Below, piece by piece: positions 1 to 10,799 of a stretch of 64,000 nucleotides of DNA. The translations under genes and the position numbers were made by a program. Below the pieces are notes generated by a model. The model saw only the letters and a program-made list of their open reading frames with translations. It had not been told where the DNA came from and searched no databases. This DNA is from Cordilura impudica (Eukaryota > Arthropoda > Insecta > Diptera > Scathophagidae): contig OY821519.1 in the NCBI GenBank assembly GCA_963682025.1, positions 66,086,783 to 66,150,782 on the forward strand, read 5' to 3'. Position 1 is the stretch's first letter; each line of letters opens with the position of its first letter.

Positions 1-745
1 AAATATAAGCAGCTGTATAACACATTATTAGTAACTCCTTATTTTCACTTTGGAAGTAATGGGGTAAGTCATTACTGGTAATGCAAAATTCAATGAGCTG
101 CTATTACGAAATTTTTCTTGGATTTGGCAAAATATCTGGATAACAAATAAAAAACATCAATCACAGAAGAAAGAAATTTAGTTATATTCGATGATACTAG
201 CAAATATATAAGCAGATATAAAAATTTACCACCCTAATTTTCTAACTTACAATCAGTATAATAATAGTTCTGAAATTTATGTTTAGCAACTGTCCCTGGT
301 GAATAAACGTGAGAGTGCGAAGATGACAACAAAGCATAACGGAATTGTTATGGCAAATTCGTGTAGTTTTTTTTCTTGTACGAGTAAGTACTAAAAAAAA
401 AAACATTATCGAAAAAATGTTTCTGATATGTATAATATAACTCCTAAGTATTAGTAAATAATAATAAATTTTGCGCCAGTAGCCAGCACCACAGAAGCGC
501 TCAGTCATAGTTCATTTTATACATTTGTTACACTTTTTGGTACATGTTCGTAGTACAAATAACACAAATATTTATCTTGCAAAAGCATCTACTGCTTTTT
601 TTCGATTTTATTTGATAAAGAAAATACTTGGCATTTGTTGAAGATAATTTACTTCTGTATTTTTTTGTAGCCTGTGGTTTCATAACTTTAATATAAACAG
701 CATATGCTTTAAATTAATGGAAAAACATATTGAGCGATATTGAAT
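1..745. other. AT-rich sequence, no gene seen
   Basis: Short open frames here lack any recognisable domain and look like chance frames in AT-rich DNA. I see no repeat family from elsewhere in the window. Confidence 0.6.
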
Positions 746-749
746 GAGA

Positions 750-826
750 CGGCAAAGTAAGATAAGATAAGGCAAGGTATGTTAAGTAAAGGTGAGGAAA
801 GGTTAGGTAAGGTAAGATAAGGCATT
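750..826. repeat. short tandem repeat (about 10-11 bp, GGTAAGATAAG-like)
   Basis: A run of degenerate GGTAAGATAAGG / GGTTAGGTAAGG units lies just before a DINE-like element. It is a simple minisatellite and nothing suggests a function. Confidence 0.7.
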
Positions 827-1057
827 TCAAATATAGTATTTGCTCTATAATTTGTGTTTAAAAGGGTACTCCTTTAAACCCTATACCCTATCGACTCAGA
901 ATCACTTTCTGAGTCGTTTTAGCGATGTCGGTCCGTCCATCCGTCCGTCTGGAGTCCACTAAGCCTTGTAATAAAACTACAGGTCGTAAATGTGAATATG
1001 TTTTGATGAAATTTGGTATGTGAGCTTCCATCGGCCATAGTACGAACGTGTTCTAGA

Positions 1058-2066
1058 ACAACCGCGTATGTCATAAAAAACAAAATGTTCAGGGGAGCAA
1101 AAAAAACGTTATATTTGAAATTATGGGCTCGATATAAAGATTTTAGAACTTTTTTTATCTACACGACATGGGCAATAAATACTTTATATAAAATTTTGAG
1201 TCAAAAATCTTCAGAGGAATAGATCCTAGAGAAGGACGAAAAAACAATATGTAAATTACACTTAAAGTGTGTGCATATAAAACAACTTATGTCGACAAAC
1301 GTCGTTTTCTTTGAAAAAGAAAACTACCAATGCAACCACCCATGTAGACATAAGTTGTTGTTGCTTGAAAAATGGATTTTTTTTGTCCGTCAACAAAAAG
1401 TTAACGGGACTTATGCCTGGTTTTCACTATGTCATATAAGCTGACAACAAACAATTGCCTCAACTGACATCTCGTAATTTTCTATTCACTACGTATTCAT
1501 AAGATCTTATAAACGAACAAAAAATCCGGCTGTCAAACACAAACAAATTGCCTACATGCTGGCAATTTCATTTCAGATGTCAAATGTTGCCAGGGGTTGT
1601 AAATGACAAGACATTAAAACCCTTTTTCATACAGCTGACAATAATTGACAACAATTGCCATTGAAAATGGCATAATGAAAACCAGGCATTATGATAAGAA
1701 TATAAAAACGTATCAAGAATAATAGTGACAAAAAATAACAGAAATAAACACACAAGTTTTTACAAGTGGTTGTAAACTGAAAACTAATCCAAAATTATTT
1801 TTCATTTTTTTTTATTAATAACAACGTATGTCGCTATGTGTCGTTTTCTGAGAAAATAATATGTCAGCGATCAAACGTAGGTTGACATAAGTCGTTAGTG
1901 CTGCAAATTAATTTAATAAACATTTAAGTTACGTCGTTATTTAAAGAAAAAACTCAGAAATGGTCAATATTTAAAAAAAAAAATCGAACACATGTAAAGA
2001 GCGTTAAAAATTAATATAATTCGCATCATTTACTCAAAACTGACAAAAATTGACATACGCGGTTAT
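1058..2066. mobile_element. short-TIR element with reiterated TATGTC motifs
   Basis: This insertion splits the DINE-like copy. Its ends are inverted copies of AACCGCGTATGTCA (near 1060 and read back from 2066). Inside, the motif TATGTC recurs in both orientations near 1286, 1348, 1826 and 1885, mostly within ACAAC(T/G)TATGTCG. The two blocks 1281-1360 and 1820-1897 are related to each other. Such repeated subterminal motifs resemble transposase-binding arrays, but I see no coding sequence and cannot name the superfamily. Confidence 0.5.
1414..1688. mobile_element. MITE with TTA target duplication (PIF/Harbinger-like)
   Basis: A 275-bp non-coding element with inverted ends TGCCTGGTTTTCA / TGAAAACCAGGCA. 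It is flanked by direct TTA copies (1411-1413 and 1689-1691). A 3-bp TTA duplication is typical of PIF/Harbinger; the TIR sequence is not diagnostic. It sits inside the larger 1058-2066 insertion, so it arrived later. Confidence 0.6.
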
Positions 2067-2518
2067 TCCAGAAAACCACAGAATTAGCATACAGATTTCG
2101 GCCAAATTGGGTTTGTGTGTGTTTATTACATCCATTTATGAGTGGCCCAAAAATAAATCCTATAGGACAATTCTTGATCATAGCCTCCATATGAAAATAA
2201 TTCCCGATCTTCACTTCACAAAAACCAAAAATATTGCAAAGATTTTTCTAAGATTTGGTTTATACATTTTTTGCAAAAAATAAGTAACCTTATCAAATAT
2301 GGTCTGGACCGGTCCATTTTTGGACCTAGTGCCCATATAAATATAACGTCCGATATGAACTTTTTCATATCCGAAGACAAAAAAACTTGTCATTCAAATT
2401 TGGTTTATGTTTATTTTCTATACCTAAATAGTTGGACCAAGGAGATAGGGTCTTTAAACGCATGGTACAGGGTATCGTAAAGTCGATCTAGACCGACTAT
2501 AATTTTTTTACTTGTTTT

Positions 2519-2777
2519 AAAGTAGTTTTTAAAAAAGGTAATATGTTAAGAAAAGGTATTTTTTTAAAGAAAATATGCTTTTTTAAGAAAAGATAATAAA
2601 AAAAAAAAAATTACTTATTAAATATGGTAATTTTTGAAGAAAATCTGATTTACAAAAAATTTACTTTTTTGAAAAGGGTGATTTTAAAATATGATTTCTA
2701 AGAATTTAAAAAAAAACTATTTATCTAGAAGAATTGCTTTTTCAAAAAAAAAAAAAAAATTTTTTTTATATATATAT
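2519..2777. repeat. AT-rich degenerate short-repeat array, segment 1
   Basis: Units of roughly 20-25 bp built from A-runs, T-runs and a GGTA/GGTGAT core. The same type of sequence resumes at 5268-5741 and 8820-9035, so one array appears to have been split by two large insertions. Confidence 0.6.
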
Positions 2778-3451
2778 GGGCGTTTCACGTCTAGTGATCC
2801 AACTGTTGTGCAGCCGATGTCTTCCGATCGGGATGCAATTTGAACTAAGATTAGTCCTATGGGATAGTAAATTAGACACAATTTTTCAACAAGATCCGTC
2901 CAGAACTGTCTGAGTTAGAGGGGGTCAAAATTTGACATTTTGACCAAACAGGTGTTTTTTCTCATCCATGTAACTTTTTACCTATTGTTTTTAGCAAAAT
3001 TTGTCTCAAATATTTTAAATGACTATTTCTTCAGTCTTTCGGAAAAAAAAGATTTAAAATTTTATCCTTTTATCATAAATTTTTTTGACTTTTTTTTCAA
3101 AAAAGGAATTTTTTTTTTTGCTCAAAATAAAGCTTAGGTTTTTTCCTTTAAGAGCTATTTGGTCGCTTAGTGGGATGAGAGTGGGATATCTAACAAAAGA
3201 GTGTTTTGTAACTCAAGACAACGGTTTTTCAATTTTTAGCGTATGCACTAATTTGAATTTTTTCCTATTAATGTGTAAGTGTTTCTAAAACCCTAACATA
3301 CCTAACTAAAATTTCATACCTTCGATAGTGTAATACCCACAATATGTTAACCTCAGGACAAAATAACTTTTTTCTTATGGAACTGTTAAAAAGTTTTTTT
3401 TTTTTATTTATTTGTAATAATAATTAAATTAATATATAATAATGATAATAA

Positions 3452-3781
3452 TCTATGATATTAATAGACAAGGCGATTTCTTGTGACCGATGCAAGTTTC
3501 ACAGTTTTAGCCCGATTTTGACAAAAAATTTATCATTTGAAAGGTATTTCTTTTTAGCTTTTACCCAGATTTACAGATTTTCATCATCTGGAATATTTTT
3601 TTTGGAGTTTTGATCGTTTAATGTTGCTACTAACACATACATAAAATTATACAACGCTATGTGTGTGTTTATTAAATTTTTTAATGTGTTTGAGTTTGTT
3701 TTCTTCATTTAAAATGAGTTGAATTGTGAAGCATACTTTTAAGGTCTTTGCACTCGAATTTCGAGTGGTAAAAGCTGCTGG
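3452..3781 (+). mobile_element. non-autonomous Helitron, family H1
   Basis: Starts with TC after an A, has the 5' GGCGATTTCTTGTGACCGATG block, and ends with the hairpin CACTCGAATTTCGAGTG followed by CTGG and a T. Other copies end in CTAG; CTGG still fits the Helitron CTRR rule. No duplicated target is seen, as expected. It lies in the interior of the foldback element. Confidence 0.8.
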
Positions 3782-4044
3782 TAAAAATAAATAGATAATT
3801 AACTTAATAAAATTTAATCTTAATCACATTAGATCCATTTATAAAAAAAGTGTTTTTTAAATTAATTTATTGTAGCTGATGAAGTATTTAAGTTTTGTAA
3901 ATTTTCAAATACGCAGTCTTTCATCCAGATTATTTATCGCTTTTATTTGCTGATTTCTTTGCCAATATTTTCTTGGAATTACTAGGTTCAGCTGTTGATT
4001 AACTGATTCGGCGGAAGATTTACACGATTACCGCGTATGCCTTA

Positions 4045-4617
4045 AATTGACTATGTGTCCGAATGCAACAACTTCTTGCCACTTAGGTGAATATTCAAAT
4101 TGTCCGGAAACATATTCATCAAAGAGAATTTAATCAAATCTTTTGATCGCGAATGTATAAAGGAGATCGAATTTGAATCTTGGATTCAGACTGACAGATG
4201 CACATTGAAAACAATAATTTTAAATGTGGATAATTTTGCGGAAGAAATGTGTACAGGATTGCTAAACTTGAGAACCCATGACTTTTTAGTCAAAGAGCAA
4301 TGGTCATTCTCCAAGGATTTGAGGATACATTTGAAGTCTGGTGAATTCGTTATTTCATATGATTTCGCAGAAAACAATATATATGCATGTTCTTCAGGAT
4401 GCCATACAAACTTTCCACTTCAATAACCATCAAGCAACTATATGCACAGAAGTTATTTACTACATGTGATGGTATTGGAGCAAACCTTAAAAGAAATGCA
4501 GCGAAGTATAGCCTCCAGTGCTCTCATCAAGATCGCATCTTATATGCGACTGCGTTACTTAAGTGGGCAAATAATTATTGCAAAGAAATTAAAATAGTTT
4601 TTATAGTTTTTAAATAG
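4045..4617 (+). pseudogene. fragment of an unclassified arthropod transposon ORF ('DFAEN' family)
   Basis: Frames in this stretch join into a recognisable protein. It begins with a Cys-rich piece (CHLGEYSNCPE), then FESWIQTDRCTLKTI, then HDFLVKEQ and SYDFAENN. A frame change near 4385 leads to DAIQTFHFNNHQATIC, and another leads to FTTCDGIGANLKRNAAKYSLQ and KWANN. I recognise this pattern from repeated uncharacterised arthropod proteins with a DFAENY motif and a CDGIGGxxKR motif. The Asp/Glu and Cys/His placement suggests a DDE-type transposase-like protein, but that is inference. It lies between the foldback arms, as an element-encoded gene would. Two frameshifts and missing ends make it dead. 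Confidence 0.55.
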
Positions 4618-5267
4618 TAAATAAAAAAAAATTTTTCAACATTTCTATAGAAAAAAGTGATTTTTTTTTTCCTGAGGTTAACATATTGCGGGTATTACAG
4701 TACCGAAGATATGAAATTTTAGTTAGGCATGTTACTTACCGTCGGAAAGGCTAATTTGTCTAGTGTCTCAGTATATGTTATGTTTTTAAGGTTTTAGATA
4801 CATTTACACACTAATAGGAATAAATTCAAATTAGTGCATATGCAAAAAATTGAAAAACCGTTGTCTTGAGTTACAAAACATTCTTTTGACAGATATCCCA
4901 CTCGCATCCCACAAAGCTCTCAAAGGAAAAAAAAAACAGAAAAAAATTTCCTTGTTTGAAAAAAAAAAGTAAAAAATAATTTTTTTTTTTTATTTTTTTT
5001 ACATTTTTCTTCCAAAAGACTGAAGAAATAGCTATAAAAACTATTTAGGACAAATTTTGTTAAGAACAATAGGTAAAAAGTTACGTGGATGAGAAAAAAC
5101 ACCTGTTTGGTCAAAATGTCAAATTTTGACCTCCTCTAACTCAGAGAGTTCTGGACGGATCTTGTAGAAAAATTGTGTCTAAACTACTATCTGATAGGAC
5201 TAAAATTGGTCCAAATTTCATCCCGATCGGAAGACATCGGTTTCAAAAGTTGGATCACTTGTCGCCC

Positions 5268-5741
5268 TTATATATATATATTTATTTTTTTTAACTGTAC
5301 CATTTAACAAAAGGGTAGTTATTTAAAAAAGATATTTTTTTAAGAAAAGGTATTTCTTTCAGAAAATTTAATTATTTAAAGAAGTGTGCTTTTTAAGGAA
5401 TGTAATTTTTATATATGCATTTTTAAAAAAAAATTTTTTTTGGAAGGTACTTTATGAAAAAATGTTCTTGGAAAATTAATTTTAAGGAAAATTTATTTTC
5501 TAAGATAAAGTACTTTTTAAAAAATATATTTTTTAAAAAGGCACATTTAAAAAATGAGGTATTTTTTTAAAAAAGGATATTTTTTAAAAAATTTATACTT
5601 TTTGAAACAAAAAAGATAAATTCGTAAAATGGTGATCTCTAAATGCAGGGAACTTTTTTTTTAATAAAAGGTACTTATTAAAACGATACTTTTCCTAAAA
5701 AAGGGTCCTTTTTTAAAAAAATGTACTTTCATCAAAAAGAT
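5268..5741. repeat. AT-rich degenerate short-repeat array, segment 2
   Basis: Same style as 2519-2777: repeats of A-run, T-run and GGTA(C/T)TTTT. It is bounded on the left by the foldback right end and on the right by the 5' truncation point of Penelope copy 1. Confidence 0.6.
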
Positions 5742-7123
5742 AATTCACGCAATTGCTGATATTGAGCAGGGGCTACAAGCAATCGAAAACGATAGAGACA
5801 AAGATATAGCAATATCTAAATTATCAACAAATATATCAATATTCAAACGCAAGATAAAACAAACTGAGCGAGGAAAATACATATTAACAATATACAAAAA
5901 TACTCAAAAATTTCTGAAAAAACACAAGAACAAAATTATGGTCACATCAGCAGACAAAGGAAACAAAACTGTAGTAATGTATAAATAGGAATATCAACAG
6001 AAAATGGCCAAACTATTAGAAGATAAAAATACCTATAAACTAACTAGAACTGATCCCACAACAAAACTACAAAAAACCAACAATAACATTGTAATAGAAT
6101 TATTCATATCGAAACAAATAAACATAAAATTAAAACATCAACTATATAGCACAGCAGCAAACATACCAAGATTGTACGGATTGCCAAAAACCCACAAAAA
6201 AGATATAACACTTAGACCTATTTCTTTATCAATAAATGTACCATGCTATAAACTCGCAAAACATATAGGCAGCATACTTCAAAATATAATTTTAGATGAT
6301 TACAATATCAAAAATTCAACGGAATTAAAAACAAAATTAGAAAACCTTACTTTGGAGGAAGACGACACATTAATTTCTCTTGATGTAGTTTCGCTCTTCA
6401 AAAAATATACCCATTTATCTGGCAATAAAAAATATAATGGAAAAATGGGAAGAACTCAAAAATCACACCAACATTACAAAATCGAAATTTCTTCAAATTC
6501 TTAATTTTTGCCTCAGAGATAACAACTATTTCAAATATATGGACAACATTTACATCCAAACTTATGGGATGCCAATGGGAAATCCACTTTCTCCTACTGT
6601 TGATGACATTATCCTCGACAAATTATTGGATGAAACGATTATAGAACTAAGCAACAACAATATGAAAATGACACTATTAGTCAAATATGTTGACGATATA
6701 TTTGCAATTGTGAAGATAAAGGACATAGATTCCATTCTAACAATTTTCAACAAATACCACAACAAACTACAATTCACAATTGAAACTGAAACAAACAATA
6801 GCCTTCCATATCTTGACATGAAAATAATTCGCAAAGAAAACAAACTAATTACAGATTGGTATTCAAAACAAACTTCATCCGGAAGAATGATTAATTATTT
6901 TTCATCACAACCGAAAAACCAAAAAGTGAACACTGTCACCAATTTCATAAATAGAGTTGTAGACATCAGTAACAAACAATTTCATAATCAAAATATACAA
7001 AAAATTAGACATATACTCCAAAGAAACAACTATCCAAACAATCTTATAAACACCTTATTACAGAAAAAACAATGCACCATAGAAAAATCAAATATTAAAA
7101 CCATAGACATCAATGAATCTTAA
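5742..7123 (+). pseudogene. Penelope reverse transcriptase, copy 1 (broken)
   Basis: The reading starts at 5742 without its N-terminus and passes TSADKGNKTVVM. A stop follows at about 5986, just before EYQQKMAKLLEDK. It continues through PRLYGLPKTHKKD and LRPISLSINVPCYKLAKHIG to SLDVVSLF. An extra A in the run near 6400 shifts the frame; copy 2 reads SLFTNIPIYL there. The second frame carries YGMPMGNPLSP and the catalytic YVDDIF box, then LPYLDMKII. These are the standard Penelope RT blocks. The RT would copy RNA at an endonuclease-made nick. The stop and frameshift make this copy inactive. The later Met codons are internal, not true starts. Confidence 0.9.
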
Positions 7124-7537
7124 AAATATTGCAATATACGATATATTCCAGGCCTAACAAACAAACACAATTTACAACAAATAATAAACAACAACAATAT
7201 AATCCCAATGTACAAACCAAATCAAACTCTTAACAAAATATTCACAAACACAAAATCAACAATAAACAAATTTCAGCAAAACAACGTAGTTTATGAAATT
7301 AAATGTTTGGGAAACAAAGAACAAGAATGTGGGAGAGTATACATAGGCACAACAAAACGAAACTTACAAACAAGAATCAAAGAACATGAAACAGACATCA
7401 AAAAGGGGAGAGAAACAACTGGACTCTCACAACATATAAGAGAATCCAATCATACAGCTGATCTACACAAAAAAAATAGCAACACAAGATATACAATAGA
7501 AAGCCTAAAAATACAGCAAAAATTGACAATACAATAA
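7124..7537 (+). pseudogene. Penelope GIY-YIG endonuclease, copy 1 (deleted)
   Basis: Residues VVYEIKC, ECGRVYIGTTKRNLQTR and IKEHE form the GIY-YIG start, with two Cys seven residues apart inside it. QHIRESNHTADL follows. Compared with copy 2, about 24 bases are missing after HTADL. This removes the segment holding the expected catalytic Glu (ILDKE in copy 2). The linker from the RT is also frameshifted near 7125. In Penelope elements this domain nicks target DNA; this copy could not. Confidence 0.88.
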
Positions 7538-7771
7538 ACAACAAGGAAGACATAGACAACATAAACTTCATATATTCGTTTGCACTGTGATACCAGAGTT
7601 AAATTCTGTGATATAAATATTTTAGTTTTTCAATAGTTTAATTATTTGTTTATTTATATATACTGTGTTTTAAAATCAATCAATTTGTGATATCAAAATA
7701 CACCAATAATTTTTTATTAATGTTATAAGTAAAAAATTCATGTAAAGGAAAATTATTTTTAATGTTTTATG

Positions 7772-8609
7772 CAGAGTTCAGAAAAAAACACACACTGAAT
7801 AAAAAACTCGTACATATATGTAAACAAACATAACTTAGACCAACACACACATATTTTTATTTTCATACCAATTATGTTTGTTTTTAAATTTTCTTCGGTG
7901 CCCAACACAACCATGACTGTGTTCGTTTTAATATTTCGTTATTTACACGAACATTTTTGTATCACATACTTTTTGTTTCAATCACACATAAAGCACACAT
8001 TTTTGAGTGTTGCTTTATTTGAAGTTCATGTTCTGGTACGTGTAGTGAAAAAAAACACAGAACATGTACAATAAACAGGTTCGAGTTCAGTTATATTTTA
8101 AGTCGTGTTGTGGCTCGTGTAGTGAGAAAATACAGAACATGTACAATAAACAGGTTCGAGTTCAGTTATATTTTAAACACGACTTAAAATATAACTGAAC
8201 TCGAACCTGTTTATATAAACACGACTTAAAATATAACTGAACTCGAACCTGTTTATTGTACATGTTTTGTTTTTTTTACTACACGAGCCACAACACGACT
8301 TAAAATATAACTGAACTCGAACCTGTTTATTGTACATGTTCTGTGTTTTTTTTCACTACACGTACCAGAACATAAACTTCAAATAAAGCAACACTCAAAA
8401 ATGTGTGCTTTATGTGTGATTGAAACAAAAAGTATGTGATACAAAAATGTTCGTGTAAATAACGAAATATTAAAACGAACACAGTCATGGTTGTGTTGGG
8501 CACCGTAGAAAATTTAGAAACGCACATAATTGATATGAAAATAAAGATATGTGTTGGCTGCTTTTGAACAGAACATTGTGTGTTTCATGTGTGTATTTTC
8601 TGAACCTTG
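7772..8609. mobile_element. hAT-like palindromic (foldback) MITE
   Basis: An 838-bp near-perfect palindrome centred near 8180. Its ends are CAGAGTTCAG and CTGAACCTTG. It is flanked by exact 8-bp copies of GTTTTATG (7764-7771, 8610-8617). Penelope copy 2 has one uninterrupted GTTTTATG at the same place (about 44150), so the empty site is in the window. CAGAG-type ends with 8-bp duplications fit hAT. Several internal ~45-bp blocks (GTTCGAGTTCAGTTATA) recur in both orientations near the centre. The frames at 7874-8074 and 8327-8527 are mirror images of non-coding arms. Confidence 0.85.
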
Positions 8610-8667
8610 GTTTTATGCCTTTATATTGATTGTTTTTTCTTCTTTGTGTTAGATTCAAAATAAAATG

Positions 8668-8706
8668 CCCCTGAAGATGTTGACAAAAACTCAACGAAAC
8701 GTCGGG
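8668..8706 (+). ncRNA. hammerhead-like ribozyme motif of Penelope copy 1
   Basis: CCC (8668-8670), CTGAAGA (8671-8677), one unpaired T, stem II GTTGA/TCAAC (8679-8683/8691-8695), GAAA (8696-8699), CG, TC, then GGG (8704-8706) pairing with CCC. Core boxes CUGANGA and GAAA and a minimal stem III before UC match the short hammerheads known from Penelope-like elements. The extra T after CTGAAGA is non-canonical, and activity is not shown by sequence alone. Confidence 0.55.
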
Positions 8707-8819
8707 AAATAATGAAATATAGAATTTTTATTTTACATTTAATAAAATTTACCAAAAAAGCCCTACGTACACTCTATAATACATAAAACAAATGAGTTTG
8801 GTCTAAAATCAATATTCTG

Positions 8820-9035
8820 ATAATATTTTACTTTCTTCAAAAGGGCACATTTCTGAAATATGGTACATTTAAGAAAGGAAATCTTTTAAAAGAACAATAT
8901 TTAAAAAATGGTTCGTTTTAACAAGTGTACTTTTTTAAAATATGGGTTCTTTTTAAAATACGAAGACTTTTAAAAAAGGCTTTTTTCTACAAAAGTGGCA
9001 CTTAAAAAAAACTTGGTTTTTTAAATAAATTGAAT
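8820..9035. repeat. AT-rich degenerate short-repeat array, segment 3
   Basis: Continues the array seen at 2519-2777 and 5268-5741, directly after the Penelope 3' end. Confidence 0.55.
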
Positions 9036-10790
9036 ATTTAAATTGTGGTTGTATTTTTTCTTTCATATAGGCGATATTCTTTATTATATCAGGACAGCGG
9101 TATAACCATACAAACACTCTCATGAAGCAAATACCACAAGTACAATGACTACAGCACTAAGAGGAATTGCAACATATATCTTAAAAAAAAAAACACAAAC
9201 ACATTGAATATTTTTAATTTTTTCAAGAGTTTTTCCGCATTTTCATTCGTGACCATTTCGACTGATTTTTATCATTTTAAATAACAACTCCTTTGGGATG
9301 TTAATAAACGATTTCATGTAGAAAAGTTTTTGAGGGTGTAAACATGATTTCCGCTGACAGGCGGACACCCGGTCATCGCTAAATCAAGTTGTTATAAGGA
9401 TAGAGAAAATATTTGATTCGGTGTCTTCGGAATTTATTTCGATGCATTACAAATGGAATGATAAAGCTATATACATATATCCTTTGTACAATGGTATGGA
9501 CGGTATAAAAAAAAGTAAACCTCTTTCTATCAATGTTGATTTGTTTAAAAAAGTTTCGTTAGCAAATAGTTTTATCAACATTATATTGTTGATTAATTTG
9601 ACCAAATATTTGTAACTTTAAACATACATACATACCTTTTATAAATATTTGTCCCTACGCTTTCATAATATCAAATAAAAGTTTTCAAATTTACATTTGA
9701 AAAATTACCAAAGATTGAAAACTTTTTCAATCAAATTTTTCACTTGCTTTTGTTTTTTTTTTTTGCTTTCATCATCATCAGACCAGAGTGTATGTTAAGA
9801 GTATTTGTATGTGTTAAACATGCTTTTTTCTAAACCGTATGAGATTACAAACAATTTGTGAACTTTTCTAACCATCTCAACCGCAATTCCATTGCTTTGC
9901 ATACGAAATTTTGTTGGCAACACTTATGGTTGCCATTGAGAAAGCAACTGGTGTTTCTTTCTTGTTTTTTTGCATGAGGGAAATGGGTATGGTTAAATTT
10001 GATTATATGGTAGTTTTTCCTTAATATATTCAAAATATTTTATGTGTTTTTTATCTTTCATGTTGCCTTTTTTTATGTCCAAACATACAAACATATTTCA
10101 TACATATATACTTTGGTCGTGCTGCTAATGCTTTTTTATGTTGTGGAAAAATATTTACAGTTACTATAAATTATTGTACATGATTGTCAATAAATCATGC
10201 AAATTGCAAACATATTACGGAATAGTTGTAATATAATTAAATAATTGGGATATTTAGGGAAAAAAAAAAATTACAATAAAAGAAAAATGATACCATACAG
10301 AGTGTTTTACGGTAATTGCTTAAGTGTTGTCGCATTTTATTTATTGTTACCATTTAAACATGCAATCAACCAGGCTTTAATGTTTAATATTGATATCCCA
10401 TGTGGAAGTTCCTTATCTCATGGAGTTTGTTCCTGAAGAAATATATATATTTGTGAAGTTTAATTCTATAAAAGCAGACCTCTGGACACCATTCTTAAAA
10501 AAATCTGAGAATTTAAACCTTAAACTCAAAGATAACTTCAATGCCAACTTATATACTCGATACTTTAAGTCTATTCATCATCAAAAAATAATAAAAAATG
10601 TATATTATTTTTGTTTTTTTATGTTGTTATCAAATATTAACACTTATATTTAATATTGCAAAAAATTCCAAAAAATTAAATAACATTTTGAATCATTTGA
10701 TGCTTACAAACAGATCGATATTAAAGAACTATATAAGGGCCCTCACGACAAATAATGGAAGGGGAAAAGACAAAGAAATGATTTCATAAC
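9036..10790. other. AT-rich sequence, no supported gene
   Basis: Nothing recognised. A small GC-richer fold (CCGC/GCGG within GGGTGT/ACACCC arms) lies at about 9333-9374. The open frame at 10,390-10,653 (87 codons, about 40 well-mixed residues after EFVPEEIYIFVKF) matches no family I recognise. It may be a decayed coding scrap or chance. Confidence 0.5.
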
Positions 10791-10799
10791 TTACCAAAA

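Larger units (their letters stand above)
874..2518 (+). mobile_element. DINE-1-like (Helentron-associated) element, interrupted
   Basis: The left part (874-1057) starts with the family's CCCTATACC signature. It then has the hairpin CGACTCAG...CTGAGTCG (891-915), a GTCC-type run and the 'aaactacaggtcg' block. The right part resumes near 2067 and runs to the family 3' end: a GGTACAGGGTAT subterminal repeat, a degenerate GTCGATCTAGACCGAC palindrome, and a terminal CTTG. About 1 kb of foreign DNA (1058-2066) separates the two halves. The family is non-coding; the frames inside it are by-products. Confidence 0.75.
2778..5267. mobile_element. foldback DNA transposon with about 600-bp inverted arms
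   Basis: The left arm (2778 to about 3385) and right arm (about 4655 to 5267) are inverted copies. Both contain the GATCCAAC, CTTCCGATCGGGATG and GACCAAACAGGTG blocks in mirror order. The outer ends are GGGCG...CGCCC, flanked on both sides by TA-runs that hide any target duplication. The interior holds a Helitron copy and a fragment of an arthropod transposon gene, so this is a defective copy. I cannot assign a superfamily. Confidence 0.75.
5742..8819 (+). mobile_element. Penelope-like retroelement, copy 1 (5'-truncated)
   Basis: An EN+ Penelope-like element: reverse transcriptase followed by a GIY-YIG endonuclease, then a 3' region with a hammerhead-like motif. Homology with copy 2 begins at AATTCAC (5742) and ends at ...CAATATTCTG (8819), which fixes both ends. 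Copy 1 lacks the N-terminal part that copy 2 keeps. A hAT-like palindrome (7772-8609) interrupts its 3' region. It is inserted in the AT-rich short-repeat array. Confidence 0.9.

Noticed and set aside
7874..8527. Twin ORFs of about 66 codons on opposite strands
   Set aside because: They are mirror images within the hAT-like palindrome, with no known domain.
10390..10653. 87-codon ORF as a possible host exon
   Set aside because: No domain recognised, no splice context or second exon visible, and the tail is simple AT-rich sequence. Mentioned only as an uncertain scrap.
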